NCBI RefSeq assembly: GCF_001424645.1
Contig: NZ_LMQR01000001.1
Coordinates: 2,430,621-2,494,620, forward strand
DNA length: 64,000 nucleotides
Reading direction: 5' to 3'
From: Frigoribacterium sp. Leaf415
Lineage (GTDB): Bacteria > Actinomycetota > Actinomycetes > Actinomycetales > Microbacteriaceae
Below are positions 49,934-58,522 of this stretch, piece after piece (within the stretch, counting starts at the first letter, position 1; each line of letters opens with the position of its first letter). The notes under the pieces are model-generated. The model searched no databases and was not told the origin of the DNA. It was given only the letters and a program-made list of their open reading frames with translations. The translations under genes were made by a program, and so were the position numbers.

Positions 49934-50818
49934 ATGATCACCCGCACCACGAACCAGATGGCGATGCTCACCGCGCAGCGCAACCTGCAGACCAGCTCGT
50001 ACCGGGTCGACCAGGCCCAGCAGCGCGCGTCGACCCTCGACAAGATCTCGAAGCCGTCGGACGATCCGGCCGGCACGGCGGACGCACTGCGGGTCAAGGC
50101 CGAGCAGGCGGCGAACGTGCAGTTCTCCCGCAACGTCGGCGACGGCAACGGGTGGCTCTCGCTGGCCGACTCGGCGCTGTCGTCCACCGACGACGTGCTC
50201 AAGAAGGTGCGCGACCTCACGGTGCAGGGCGCCAACACCGGCGCGCTGTCACAACCCGCGCTCGACGCCATCGCGACCGAGATCGACGGCCTCAAGGCCG
50301 ACCTGCTCGCCGTGGCGAACACCTCGTACAACGGTCGCAGCGTCTTCGCCGGCACGTCGGACGCGGGCGTCGCCTTCCGCCCCGACTTCAGCTACACCGG
50401 CACCCCGGGCTCGTCGGTCACCCGCCAGATCGGCGTCGAGACCAGCGTGCGCGTCGACGCCGACGGGGCCACCGCTTTCGGCACCGGTGCCGACTCGGTC
50501 TTCAGCATGCTGGACCGCATCAGCAACGACCTGCGGGCCGGCGTCAACGTCGGGACGCGGCTCACCGAGGTCGACGCCCGGTTGACGGCCGTCCGCGGCG
50601 TACAGTCCGACATCGGGGCACGACAGTCCCAGATCCTGAGAGCCGAGGACACCCTCTTGGACACGAAGACCACGCTCGAGGCGCAGCGCGCCGGCATCAT
50701 GGACCTCGATCTCGGCCAGGCCGTGCTCGACCTGCAGATGCAGAACACCTCCTACCAGGCGGCCCTCGCGGTCACCGCCAAGGTGCTCCAGCCCACGCTG
50801 ATGGACTTCCTCCGATGA
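49934..50818 (+). CDS. flgL: Hook-filament junction protein FlgL
   Basis: The 294-residue protein has flagellin-like ends (MITRTTNQMAMLTAQRNLQ, ASTLDKISKPSDDPAGTADA; C-terminus LQMQNTSYQAALAVTAKVLQ). It lies three bases after flgK and overlaps fliW by four. Confidence 0.95.
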   Translation: MITRTTNQMAMLTAQRNLQTSSYRVDQAQQRASTLDKISKPSDDPAGTADALRVKAEQAANVQFSRNVGDGNGWLSLADSALSSTDDVLKKVRDLTVQGANTGALSQPALDAIATEIDGLKADLLAVANTSYNGRSVFAGTSDAGVAFRPDFSYTGTPGSSVTRQIGVETSVRVDADGATAFGTGADSVFSMLDRISNDLRAGVNVGTRLTEVDARLTAVRGVQSDIGARQSQILRAEDTLLDTKTTLEAQRAGIMDLDLGQAVLDLQMQNTSYQAALAVTAKVLQPTLMDFLR

Positions 50819-51219
50819 GCGCGAACGCCGCCCGCGAGGTCGCGGGCTCCGTCGTGACGTTCGTCGCGCCTCCGTTCGGTCTCGAGCCGTTGACCGACTT
50901 CTCGCTCGAGCGCATCGACGGCGCCCCAGGACTCTTCGCCCTGCGGGCGAGCGGGTCCGAGGTGCGGCTGTTCGTGCTCGACGCGTCCGTGCACCTGCCC
51001 GACTACTCGCCCGTCGTGTCGGACGACCAGTCCGCCACCCTCGACCTGCAGGACGCCGCCGAGGCCCTGCTGCTCGTCGTCGCGACGCCTGCGTCGACCG
51101 GCATGACGGTGAACCTGCTCGCGCCGATCGTGGTCAACGTGCGCACCGGCGCGGGTGCCCAGTTGATCCTCGAGGGCCAGGACTGGCCGCTGCGCGCCGA
51201 GCTGAACCCGCGCGCGTAG
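50815..51219 (+). CDS. fliW: Flagellar assembly factor FliW
   Basis: The 134-residue, beta-rich protein has the FliW features PPFGLEPLTDFSLERID near the start and VNLLAPIVVNVRTGAGAQLIL toward the end. FliW binds CsrA when it is not held by flagellin and so couples secretion to flagellin synthesis. The ATG overlaps the flgL stop. csrA lies in a different operon, 47 kb away in this window. Confidence 0.93.
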   Translation: MSANAAREVAGSVVTFVAPPFGLEPLTDFSLERIDGAPGLFALRASGSEVRLFVLDASVHLPDYSPVVSDDQSATLDLQDAAEALLLVVATPASTGMTVNLLAPIVVNVRTGAGAQLILEGQDWPLRAELNPRA

Positions 51220-51324
51220 GCCTGCCACGCGGCTGGGCACCGGCTGCGAAGGCGGTCACGGTGTGGTGACGACCGGTGCGCACGTCGCGGGCATCGGCTT
51301 GCCTGGAACGCAGGAGGCGCGATC

Positions 51325-52533
51325 ATGATCACGACACCCCGCACCACACGGCACCGGCTCGCCGTCGGCACGATGGCGGCGGTCACCGCCGTCCTGCTCG
51401 TCGGCTGCACCGCCGGGGCCGACGCCACGGGCTCGGGCGGCCGGGCCGCCACCCGCCCGGCGTCCGAGACCCCGACCGACCCGACCGCCGCCGCCGGTCC
51501 CGGCCCGGTCGCCGGGACCACCGACGCGACCGCCGTCACCGTCGCGGCCGATGCCGTGCCGACCGACGTCGCCACCGACCTGGCCGCCCCCTGGTCGGTC
51601 GTGCGACTCGACACCGGGTCGTCGTTCGTCAGCCTGCGTGACACCGGCACGGTGCTCGAGCTGCTCGCCGACGGCAGCACCCGCGAGGCCGGCACGATCA
51701 ACGGGGTCGTGCACGAGGGCGAGGGCGGACTGCTCGGCCTGGCCGTGCTCGCCGGGTCGCCGTCGTACCTCTACGCCTACGCCACGACCGCCGACGACAA
51801 CCGCGTCGTGCGCGCGCCGATCACGGGCGAGGCCGGGTCCTACGGCCTGGGCGAGCAGGAGGCCGTGATCACCGGCATCCCGAAGGCGAGCAACCACGAC
51901 GGCGGCCGCCTCGCGTTCGGCCCGGACGGGCTGCTCTACGTGACGACGGGTGACGCGAACCAACGGCCGAACGCGCAGGACCCCGGGTCGCTCGGCGGCA
52001 AGGTGCTGCGCGCGACCCCGGTCGGCGGCGTGCCCGACGACAACCCCACGCCCGGGTCGCTCGTCTACTCGCTCGGTCACCGCAACCCGCAGGGCATCGC
52101 CTGGGACGCCACCGGTGCCGCCTGGGCGGCCGAATTCGGGCAGAACACCTACGACGAGCTCAACGCCCTCGAGGACGGGGCGAACTACGGCTGGCCCGAG
52201 GTCGAGGGACGCGGCGAGGTCGCCGGCTTCTCGAACCCGGTGCTGCAGTGGTCGACCGACGACGCCAGCCCGAGCGGCCTCACGGCGGTCGGCACGACGC
52301 TGTACCTGGCCGGGCTCGGCGGCGAGAAGTTGTTCGAGATCCAGGTCGCACCCGGCTCCGAAGCCGTGCCGACCGAGCTCTTCGCCGGAGACCGGTCGCT
52401 CGGCCGCATCCGCGACGTCCTCCCCGGTCCCGACGGCACCCTCTGGCTCGTGACGAACAACACCGACGGGCGCGGCACGCCGAGCGCCGGCGACGACCGC
52501 ATCGTCAGCGTCCCCCTCACCGCCGCCCCCTGA
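51325..52533 (+). CDS. PQQ-type sugar dehydrogenase, lipoprotein
   Basis: The 402-residue protein has a lipoprotein signal (lipobox LVGC, C28), a Thr/Ala linker and a beta-propeller of the GDH/aldose sugar dehydrogenase family. Markers are VVHEGEGGLLGLAV, NHDGGRLAFGPDGLLYV, and YSLGHRNPQGIAWD. The histidines and Arg in these loops are the family's catalytic site for sugar oxidation with PQQ, but cofactor use is not shown here. The ribosome binding site AGGAGGCGCG before the ATG is itself a copy of the dispersed motif. Confidence 0.85.
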   Translation: MITTPRTTRHRLAVGTMAAVTAVLLVGCTAGADATGSGGRAATRPASETPTDPTAAAGPGPVAGTTDATAVTVAADAVPTDVATDLAAPWSVVRLDTGSSFVSLRDTGTVLELLADGSTREAGTINGVVHEGEGGLLGLAVLAGSPSYLYAYATTADDNRVVRAPITGEAGSYGLGEQEAVITGIPKASNHDGGRLAFGPDGLLYVTTGDANQRPNAQDPGSLGGKVLRATPVGGVPDDNPTPGSLVYSLGHRNPQGIAWDATGAAWAAEFGQNTYDELNALEDGANYGWPEVEGRGEVAGFSNPVLQWSTDDASPSGLTAVGTTLYLAGLGGEKLFEIQVAPGSEAVPTELFAGDRSLGRIRDVLPGPDGTLWLVTNNTDGRGTPSAGDDRIVSVPLTAAP

Positions 52534-52642
52534 CCCGCGGCCCGCCCCGCGCCTCCTGGCCCTCCGCCCCTTCTGGCACTCCGCCCCTCCGCCCCTCGCC
52601 CTGCCCTGACTCCGGCTCCGGCTCAGATCCCGCTGCTTCTCC

Positions 52643-52730
52643 TGTGCAAATCGCGACAGTCAGGGGGCGACACGCCGGCCGACCGGCACGATCGAGTGGC
52701 GGGATGCGGCCACCTGTCGCGATGTGCACG
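52643..52730. terminator. Interrupted inverted repeat after the dehydrogenase gene
   Basis: GTGCAAATCGCGACAG (52644-52659) and the inverted CTGTCGCGATGTGCAC (52714-52729) pair with one mismatch around 54 bases that include CCGGCCGACCGG. The left half matches the minus strand of 30511-30558. It is part of the composite repeat below. Confidence 0.5.
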
Positions 52731-52737
52731 CAACAGA

Positions 52738-52869
52738 AGGAGGCGCGGGTCGGGTTCGGCACACGACCCGAGGAGGCGCGGGTCGGGTTCACCACACGAC
52801 CCGAGGAGGCGCGAGTCGGGTTCGGCACGCGACCCGAGGAGGCGCGGGTCGACTTCTCCACACGGCCCC
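52738..52869 (+). repeat. Composite intergenic repeat, copy 2: four 33-bp tandem units
   Basis: Units begin at 52738, 52771, 52804 and 52837, each AGGAGGCGCGGGTCGGGTTC plus 13 further bases. All contain the dispersed nonamer. Two units with the same period lie at 30436-30485 in the other orientation. There are no spacers, so it is not a CRISPR array. The units read in frame with the TPR gene as an 11-residue repeat (EEARVGFGTRP), though the TPR start is probably downstream. Confidence 0.85.
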
Positions 52870-52923
52870 GTGACACTCGCTCACACGCTGCGCGCCGCGC
52901 GGCCTGTTCGGGGGCCGGGCGGT

Positions 52924-52929
52924 TACCCT
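52924..52929 (+). promoter_or_regulatory. -10 box for the leaderless TPR gene
   Basis: TACCCT lies eight bases before the ATG at 52938. Confidence 0.4.
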
Positions 52930-52937
52930 CGTACTCG

Positions 52938-54155
52938 ATGAGCCAGCACGACCGACCCGACACGACAGCACCCGGCAGCGCCCGCCCCCAGACCGTGCCG
53001 CCGGGGCTCGCTGCACCCGTCGTGCGCGGCATCGGCGGTGCCGGCGGTTTCGACCCCGTCAGCCTCCGCACGGCCGTCGACGTGCCCGCCGCCGAGGCCC
53101 GCCTCGCCGCCCTGGGCCAGAGCCGCAGCACCGCCGCCCTCGGTGAGCGCGCCGACCTGTTGCGCCTGCTCGGCCGCCTCGACGAGGCCCTCGCCATCGC
53201 CGAGGAGGCCTTCCGTCTGGCGCACTTCACCGGCGACCGGGCCGACTCGACGGCCGCCCGCATCCGACGGGCCCACATCTTCCGCGAGCAGGGCAAGCTC
53301 GACCGCGCCCTGAACGACCTGCACACCAGCCGCATCACGGCCGCCACCGAAGAATGGCGCGAGCTCGAGGCCGCCGCGGCCGAGCTCGAGGGCTACACGC
53401 TGTACGACCTCGGCCGCAACGAAGAGGCTCGCGAGACGCTGGCCAAGGCACTCGAGGCGTACGAGGCGTCGGGCGCCCCGCGCGACCGCACGAACGGGCT
53501 GCGCGTCGCGATCGAGGGCGTCATGCGCGCCTACCTGAGCGACACGGGCCCGCAGCCACGCATCGAGGCTCCCGCCGCCGGCGACACGAACCCGGTACCG
53601 ATGCAGCCCCTGACCCCGGCGTCGCCGGCCCCGGCCCCGGCGCGGACCGAGGTCCCCCGCTTCGACGGCATCGCCGCCCTCTACGGCGGGTCGCCCGCGC
53701 CCGTGTCTGCTCCCACTCCTGCTCCCGCCCCCGAGGCGCCGCAGGGCACCGAGGCCACGACCTCCGACGTCGACGCGGAAGGAGGCGCGGTGCCGGTCCG
53801 TCAGACCATCGACGCCGCGCGCACCGCCGCGATCAGCTTCGACCCCGAGTCGATGCCCGACGAGGCCGCCGCGTCGCCCGTGGCCCAGGCCGCCGCCGCG
53901 CGCGCCGAGAAGGTCGCCGCTAGCGCTCCCGCCGCACCACGCGACGGTGGTCTCTGGGGCAAGATCAGCCACCTCGCCGAGCGGGCCGCGGGTCACCGCG
54001 ACCGCGACTCGGACGAGTTCGACGCCGAGCGTCGTGGCGACGACGAGGCCCGTGGCACCGATCGGCCCCGCACGGGCGGCACCGGCGTGACCGGAGTCGT
54101 CGACGGCCTCCCGCGCGACGACGAGCCCACCACCTGGCCGTTCCCGCGGCGCTGA
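52938..54155 (+). CDS. Tetratricopeptide repeat protein
   Basis: The 405-residue protein has TPR-like helical repeats at about residues 60-185 (ERADLLRLLGRLDEALAIAE, IFREQGKLDRALNDL, YDLGRNEEARETLAKALE). The rest is a Pro/Ala-rich linker and a charged C-terminus. TPR arrays mediate protein contacts; no enzyme domain is seen. The ATG at 52938 sits next to TACCCT at leaderless distance. An in-frame ATG at 52723 would add four 11-residue repeats and is thought less likely. Confidence 0.72.
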   Translation: MSQHDRPDTTAPGSARPQTVPPGLAAPVVRGIGGAGGFDPVSLRTAVDVPAAEARLAALGQSRSTAALGERADLLRLLGRLDEALAIAEEAFRLAHFTGDRADSTAARIRRAHIFREQGKLDRALNDLHTSRITAATEEWRELEAAAAELEGYTLYDLGRNEEARETLAKALEAYEASGAPRDRTNGLRVAIEGVMRAYLSDTGPQPRIEAPAAGDTNPVPMQPLTPASPAPAPARTEVPRFDGIAALYGGSPAPVSAPTPAPAPEAPQGTEATTSDVDAEGGAVPVRQTIDAARTAAISFDPESMPDEAAASPVAQAAAARAEKVAASAPAAPRDGGLWGKISHLAERAAGHRDRDSDEFDAERRGDDEARGTDRPRTGGTGVTGVVDGLPRDDEPTTWPFPRR

Positions 54156-54176
54156 CCCGCGCCTCCTGACCTCGAC

Positions 54177-54632
54177 GTGGCCGACCTCGACCGGGTGCGG
54201 CGCTGGGCCGCTGCGCTCATCGACCTGCACCTCGACCCCGCCGTGTGGACCTTCGGCTTCGACAACGCCAAGACCCGCGCGGGCCTGTGCAACTACACGA
54301 CGAAGCGCATCACGGTCTCGCGGCACCTCGCCGGCCGCTACGACGACGACGAGATCCACCAGGTGCTGCTGCACGAGGTCGCCCACGCCCTCGCCGGGTC
54401 GCGCGCCGGTCACGGACCCCGGTGGAAGGCCGTCGCGACCGACCTGGGCTACGTCGGCTCACGCCTGCACGACGGAGCCATCGCCAGCGAGCTCGCCCCC
54501 TGGGTCGGGGTCTGCCCAGCGGGGCACGAGCACTACCGCTACCGGCAGCCGGCGCGACCGCTCGCCTGCGGGCGGTGCTCGCGGAGGTACGACCCGGCCC
54601 ACCTGATCACCTGGACCAAGCGCGAGGTCTGA
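54177..54632 (+). CDS. SprT-like zinc metallopeptidase domain protein
   Basis: The 151-residue protein has the HEVAH motif (H66-H70) with GHGPRWKAVATDLGY after it, as in SprT. A C-terminal zinc ribbon follows with C113 and CGRC (about residue 134). The SprT family includes proteases of DNA-protein crosslink repair (SPRTN) and uncharacterised bacterial members. The GTG start lies 21 bases after the TPR stop. Confidence 0.82.
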   Translation: MADLDRVRRWAAALIDLHLDPAVWTFGFDNAKTRAGLCNYTTKRITVSRHLAGRYDDDEIHQVLLHEVAHALAGSRAGHGPRWKAVATDLGYVGSRLHDGAIASELAPWVGVCPAGHEHYRYRQPARPLACGRCSRRYDPAHLITWTKREV

Positions 54633-54676
54633 CGCCGCGCCTCCCGGGCCTTTGCCTGCCCCTGCCCCGGCCCCTC

Positions 54677-54738
54677 GGCGAGATGTCAAGAATTGCCGCT
54701 CATCATAAGAAGTGAGCGGCAAGTCGTGACATCTCGCC
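54677..54738. terminator. Long inverted repeat after the SprT-like gene
   Basis: Arms of 26 bases (54677-54702 and 54713-54738) differ at two positions, with a 10-base loop. It lies 44 bases after the stop. Confidence 0.65.
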
Positions 54739-54740
54739 GG

Positions 54741-54782
54741 CGAGGGAGAGAAAGGGAGAGCAGGAGCAGGAGCAGGAGAGTC
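54741..54782 (+). repeat. Purine-rich tract with AGCAGG repeats
   Basis: A tract of G and A with few interruptions, including AGCAGG three times in tandem, lies between the palindrome and the CGNR gene promoter. No gene lies here. Confidence 0.5.
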
Positions 54783-54801
54783 CAGGAGGCGCGTAACCGG
54801 T

Positions 54802-54807
54802 TAGGGT
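54802..54807 (+). promoter_or_regulatory. -10 box for the leaderless CGNR gene
   Basis: TAGGGT lies six bases before the GTG at 54814, the same spacing as at other leaderless starts. Confidence 0.45.
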
Positions 54808-54813
54808 GGTCAG

Positions 54814-55458
54814 GTGCAGACCGGACAGTGGCTCAGATCCGACACCGACACCCGGTGGTTCTTCGACTCGGGCGCGCTCAGCCTCGACTTCGCCTACCTC
54901 GGCGGATTCCGTGCCGGGTCGCGCTTCGGCCCGGAGTCGGGCCTCGACCTGCCCGCCGACGGGTCGACCCCGTGGGACGGCCTGCTGCTGCCCGCCGACC
55001 TCGACGACTGGATCGGCGAACGCTTCGACGGCATCGCGGGTTCGGCCGCGGACCGTGAGCTCGCCGACGCCCGGGGCCTGCGCGACGCGATCGCCCGGCT
55101 CGCGGTGGCCGCGGCCGACGGCACCTCGACGGACCCCGACGACGTCGACACGCTCAACCTGTTCGCGGCGCTGCCCGACGTCCCGCCGTCCCTCGAGGGC
55201 GGCCGACGCCAGGCCGGAGCCGGACGCCTGCGGCTCGGGCAGGCGATGGCGTCGGTCGCCCGCGACGCGGTGACCCTCTTCACGACCGTCGGCTTCGGAG
55301 GCGGACCGGACTCGCGCCTCCGTCGGTGCACGAACGAGGCGTGCGGGCTCGTCTTCTTCGACGAGTCGCGCGCGGGCAGCCGCCGCTGGTGCTCGATGCA
55401 GAGGTGCGGCAACCGCGCCAAGGTGCGGGCGCACCGGGCCCGGGCCGCGAGGGGCTGA
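54814..55458 (+). CDS. ABATE/CGNR zinc finger transcriptional regulator
   Basis: The 214-residue protein has an N-terminal ABATE-like domain (FDSGALSLDFAYLGGFR) and a C-terminal CGNR zinc finger with C-x4-C and C-x4-C spacing (RRCTNEACG, RRWCSMQRCGNRAKVRAH). CGNR proteins are DNA-binding regulators. A GTG start six bases from TAGGGT suggests a leaderless message. It is convergent with DUF427, with a long palindrome between. Confidence 0.85.
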   Translation: MQTGQWLRSDTDTRWFFDSGALSLDFAYLGGFRAGSRFGPESGLDLPADGSTPWDGLLLPADLDDWIGERFDGIAGSAADRELADARGLRDAIARLAVAAADGTSTDPDDVDTLNLFAALPDVPPSLEGGRRQAGAGRLRLGQAMASVARDAVTLFTTVGFGGGPDSRLRRCTNEACGLVFFDESRAGSRRWCSMQRCGNRAKVRAHRARAARG

Positions 55459-55505
55459 GGCCGGAGCCGCGCGCGCTGCCCGGCCACCCCGCCGCTCCCT
55501 TTTCC

Positions 55506-55563
55506 CGCCACGAAGTGAACAACCCGCCACGTCATTGCGTGGCGGGTTGTTCATCTCGTGGCG
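55506..55563. terminator. Long inverted repeat between convergent genes (family A)
   Basis: Arms of 26 bases (55506-55531 and 55538-55563) differ at two adjacent positions, with a 6-base loop. The outer arm CGCCACGA and the position of the internal mismatch match the hairpin at 3045-3102. Confidence 0.7.
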
Positions 55564-55628
55564 GCGTGAGCGGTGCGGCCCCGGACAGGACACACCCGCG
55601 CGGGCAACGGCCGACGGTCGACGGTCGG

Positions 55629-55934
55629 TCAGTCGACGACCGAGACGTCCTTCCAGAAGGCGACGTAGCCCGAGTAGTCCTTGCCGACGCGGTCGAACGA
55701 GGTCGGGATCGGCGTCGGGTAGCTCCAGGCGCGGTCCTGCAGCAGGTCGTCGCCCGACTTCACGCTGAAGTACTGGGTGTCGCCCTTCCACGGGCAGTGG
55801 TACTGGGTGGGGCTCTCGGTCAGCAGGTCGGAGTTCACGCTCGCGGGCGGGAAGTACCAGTTGCCCTCGATCGAGATCAGCTCGTCTTTCGGGGCCTCGG
55901 CGACGACGGTTCCGTCGGTGAGCACTGCCTTCAT
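55629..55934 (-). CDS. DUF427 domain protein
   Basis: The 101-residue protein has DUF427 motifs IEGNWYFPPASV, TQYHCPWKGDTQYFSV and YPTPIP, with a single cysteine in HCPWKG. The family folds as a small beta protein of unknown function. The ATG is preceded by AGGAGG. Confidence 0.88.
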   Translation of the reverse strand: MKAVLTDGTVVAEAPKDELISIEGNWYFPPASVNSDLLTESPTQYHCPWKGDTQYFSVKSGDDLLQDRAWSYPTPIPTSFDRVGKDYSGYVAFWKDVSVVD

Positions 55935-55983
55935 GGTTCCTCCTGCGGGTCGGGGCGACGTTCGGGTCGCTCTGGCCGCAACG

Positions 55984-56580
55984 CTACGCCGAGGGGATGA
56001 GTTCCTCGCGGGAGCCCTCCCGGACGACGGCCACGACCGCCACGGAGGACGAGGAGGCGCGGGCCGCGTCGACCACGTCGCCCCGGTCGGTCGCGACCAG
56101 CTCGGCCGCCGAGGCCGAGGCCGTCAGCAGGTGCGACGAGGCCCGGGCGAGTGCCCCGGCGGCGGCGCAGGCGACGGCCGCCTCGGGGGACGAGAAGTCG
56201 ATGCCGACCGCGGCGAGCGCGTCGACCACCGCTCCGGCGGCGAGCTGGTCCTCGACGGCGGGCCGGAACCCGTCGGCTTCGACCGCCCCCGCGGCGACGA
56301 GCGCGACGAGGGCGCGGTCGCCCTGTCGGGTCTGACGCTCGACCACGTGTCGGGCCACCTCGGCCGCGGCAGCGGCACCGGTGACGACGAGGACGTCGGC
56401 CCCGCTCGGGACCTCGGGCAGCGCGGCGACGACGCGCACGGTCTCGTCCCGCGTCAGGGTTCCGTGCCCGTCGAGCACGTCGACCACGACGACGACGTGC
56501 GCCCCGGGGGCGATGCGGGCGGCTCCGGCCACGCCGTGGTCGAGCCTCACCTGGTACTTCTGCTGGCCGTGCGAACTCAT
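55984..56580 (-). CDS. 2-phosphosulfolactate phosphatase family (ComB-like) protein
   Basis: The 198-residue protein has VVVVVDVLDGHGTLTRDE near residues 28-48 and a Rossmann-like alternation. ComB-family enzymes remove phosphate from 2-phosphosulfolactate in archaeal coenzyme M synthesis; bacterial members have unknown roles. The length is short for the family (about 240), so this is a tentative family call. TACGCT lies six bases upstream of the ATG on the minus strand, so it is probably leaderless. Confidence 0.6.
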   Translation of the reverse strand: MSSHGQQKYQVRLDHGVAGAARIAPGAHVVVVVDVLDGHGTLTRDETVRVVAALPEVPSGADVLVVTGAAAAAEVARHVVERQTRQGDRALVALVAAGAVEADGFRPAVEDQLAAGAVVDALAAVGIDFSSPEAAVACAAAGALARASSHLLTASASAAELVATDRGDVVDAARASSSSVAVVAVVREGSREELIPSA

Positions 56581-56667
56581 CGGACCAGCGTAGGCAGCCA
56601 CGCTCGGACGTCGCCCGTGCGTGACGCGACGTGACGTGCGATCAGGCGGCGGGAGTTGGATCGGGGC

Positions 56668-57156
56668 ATGCACGTGCAGCTCAAACTCCGCCTCGCCTGC
56701 CCCGTCGACGTCGCGACCGACGCCCTCCGCGATCCGCAGGTGATGGTCGCCGTGACGAAGCCGCTGGTGGTCTACCGGTCCGAGTCGCCGTCGGGCTTCC
56801 CCGACCGCTGGACCGAGGAGGCGCACCCGGTGTCGGCGAGCATCCTCGGCGTCCTGCCGCTCGGCAGCACGCACGTCGACCTCGACTGGCACGAACGAGA
56901 CGGTGCGTGGATCCAGCGCGACACCGGACGCGGCACGAGCGGCCAGTTCGCCCGCATGCGCATCAACCACCGGATGGCCGTCGTGCCGGACGGTCAGGAC
57001 CACACCTTGTTGCGTGACCGACTCGAGTTCCACGCCGGCCCGTTGGGCCTGCTGCTCTGGCCCGGGCTCTGGGCGACCTGGCAGTGGCGCGCGCTGCGCA
57101 TGAAGGCGCTGGCCCCGACCTGGCGCGGGGCGTCGACCCACCCGAAGCACGTCTGA
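56668..57156 (+). CDS. SRPBCC-like small protein of unknown function
   Basis: The 162-residue protein has a beta/helix pattern like START/SRPBCC lipid-binding domains, ending in a long helix WATWQWRALRMKALAPTW. The ATG at 56668 is preceded by GGGG. No catalytic motif was found. Confidence 0.55.
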   Translation: MHVQLKLRLACPVDVATDALRDPQVMVAVTKPLVVYRSESPSGFPDRWTEEAHPVSASILGVLPLGSTHVDLDWHERDGAWIQRDTGRGTSGQFARMRINHRMAVVPDGQDHTLLRDRLEFHAGPLGLLLWPGLWATWQWRALRMKALAPTWRGASTHPKHV

Positions 57157-57187
57157 CCTCGGCAGCACGCCGCACCGGGGGCCGGCG

Positions 57188-57691
57188 TCAGCTCCAGAAT
57201 CCGGCATGCACGGCCGAAGCCTCGTCGAACAGGGCCGGCCCCGACACCGACACCGCGCCTCCCCCACGGGCGAAGACCTCGCGGCAGGGCAGGTCGAGCG
57301 TCGACTCGCCCTCTTGCTCGGTGACCATGCCGAGCAGCTGCTGCTCGGCGAGTGCGTAGACGACCCGACCGATCCCGGCCCAGTGGATCGCTCCGGCACA
57401 CATCGCGCACGGTTCGGTGCTCGTGTAGAGGGTCGCGGCCTTGAGCGTCGGTTTGTCGAACCGCTGTGCGACGAGGCGGACGAGGTTCGTCTCGGCGTGG
57501 CCCGTCGGGTCGCCCTCGGTGACGACCGTGTTCTCGTCCTCGACGACGTCCCCGTCGGCCGTGAGCAGCAGGGAGCCGAAGGGATGGTTGCCGTGGTCGC
57601 GAGCCTGCTGCGCGACCTCGATCGCGCGGTGCAGCTGCGCGAGGTCGGCCGGGGTGACGGTGGGGTCAGGAGTCGTGGTGTCGGTCGTCAT
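57188..57691 (-). CDS. Nucleoside deaminase (cytidine/guanine deaminase-like)
   Basis: The 167-residue zinc deaminase has GHAETNLV (catalytic H and E) and PCAMCAGAIHW (zinc ligands C and C). It belongs to the CDA/TadA/guanine deaminase superfamily; the substrate is uncertain, with guanine or cytosine-type bases possible. TACGCT lies six bases before the ATG on the minus strand, so it is probably leaderless. Confidence 0.85.
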   Translation of the reverse strand: MTTDTTTPDPTVTPADLAQLHRAIEVAQQARDHGNHPFGSLLLTADGDVVEDENTVVTEGDPTGHAETNLVRLVAQRFDKPTLKAATLYTSTEPCAMCAGAIHWAGIGRVVYALAEQQLLGMVTEQEGESTLDLPCREVFARGGGAVSVSGPALFDEASAVHAGFWS

Positions 57692-57797
57692 GGGGTGAGC
57701 GTAGCCAGGGGGCACCGTCCGCCGCGGCCGCGACGGCGAGCTGTGGACGGGCGACCCGCCTGTGAGGGAGCCACGGGCGGCGGGGCGACCGCCTGCG

Positions 57798-57803
57798 TAC
57801 GGT
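57798..57803 (+). promoter_or_regulatory. -10 box for the leaderless DUF1684 gene
   Basis: TACGGT lies seven bases before the GTG at 57811. Confidence 0.4.
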
Positions 57804-57810
57804 GGCAGAG

Positions 57811-58521
57811 GTGACCGACCCGACCCGCGCCTCCTCGTCCACCGGCGAGAACACTCCCGACGCCAGCGCCGACGCCTCTGCCGAGACCACCACCTCGACG
57901 CCCGCCCAGGGCGCGCTCGACATCGCGTCGTGGCGGCGGACGATCCACGGGCTCTACCGTGACGTGCGTGAGGCGACCGACCTCGCGGCGGCCCACGACC
58001 TGTGGCGACGCACCCGCGACGAGCTGTTCGCGACGCACCCCTCGACGCCGCTGCTGCCCGAGGACCGCCCCGACTTCACGGGCCTGCCGACGAAGCCGTA
58101 CGACCCGGCCTGGCGCTTCGAGGTGGCGGTCGAGCCGGCCGAACCGCGGCGCATGGTGGTCGAGACCGGCACCGACGGCGACGTGCTCTTCGATCTCGTC
58201 GGCGTGGTCGACGTGCCCGGCGTCGGCAGCCTCGACGTGTGGAAGCTGGCGCAGTACGCGGGCGGCCTGTTCATCCCGATCAAGGACGCCCTGGCGGGCA
58301 AGCCGGGCGGCACCTACGGCGGCGGGCGCTACCTGATCGACTCGGTCAAGGGAGCCGACCTCGGCGCCGGCGGCGAGCCCGGCACGATCGTGCTCGACTT
58401 CAACTTCGCCTACAACCCGAGCTGTGCCTACGACCCGGCCTGGGCCTGCCCCCTCGCGCAGCCCGGCAACACGGTCGCGGTCGAGATCCCCGTCGGCGAG
58501 CGGTACGGGCGCGCGGTCTGA
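57811..58521 (+). CDS. DUF1684 domain protein
   Basis: The 236-residue protein has the DUF1684 motifs LPTKPYDPAWRFE, FIPIKDALAGKPGGTYGGGR and YNPSCAYDPAWACPLAQPGN. Function is unknown. I chose the GTG at 57811 because of the upstream TACGGT; an earlier GTG at 57802 lies inside the -10. An Ala/Ser/Thr-rich N-terminus of about 30 residues precedes the domain. Confidence 0.82.
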   Translation: MTDPTRASSSTGENTPDASADASAETTTSTPAQGALDIASWRRTIHGLYRDVREATDLAAAHDLWRRTRDELFATHPSTPLLPEDRPDFTGLPTKPYDPAWRFEVAVEPAEPRRMVVETGTDGDVLFDLVGVVDVPGVGSLDVWKLAQYAGGLFIPIKDALAGKPGGTYGGGRYLIDSVKGADLGAGGEPGTIVLDFNFAYNPSCAYDPAWACPLAQPGNTVAVEIPVGERYGRAV

Positions 58522-58522
58522 G

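Noticed and set aside
52738..52869. CRISPR array
   Set aside because: The four 33-bp units are directly adjacent with no spacers and no cas genes.
52723..52937. N-terminal extension of the TPR protein with four 11-residue repeats
   Set aside because: The frame is open, but the unit also occurs in a non-coding gap at 30436 and a -10 box lies just before the ATG at 52938. Not fully excluded.
55984..57399. 471-codon extension of the ComB-like gene
   Set aside because: The upstream part overlaps the SRPBCC-like gene in antisense; a -10 box and the family start place the gene at 56580.
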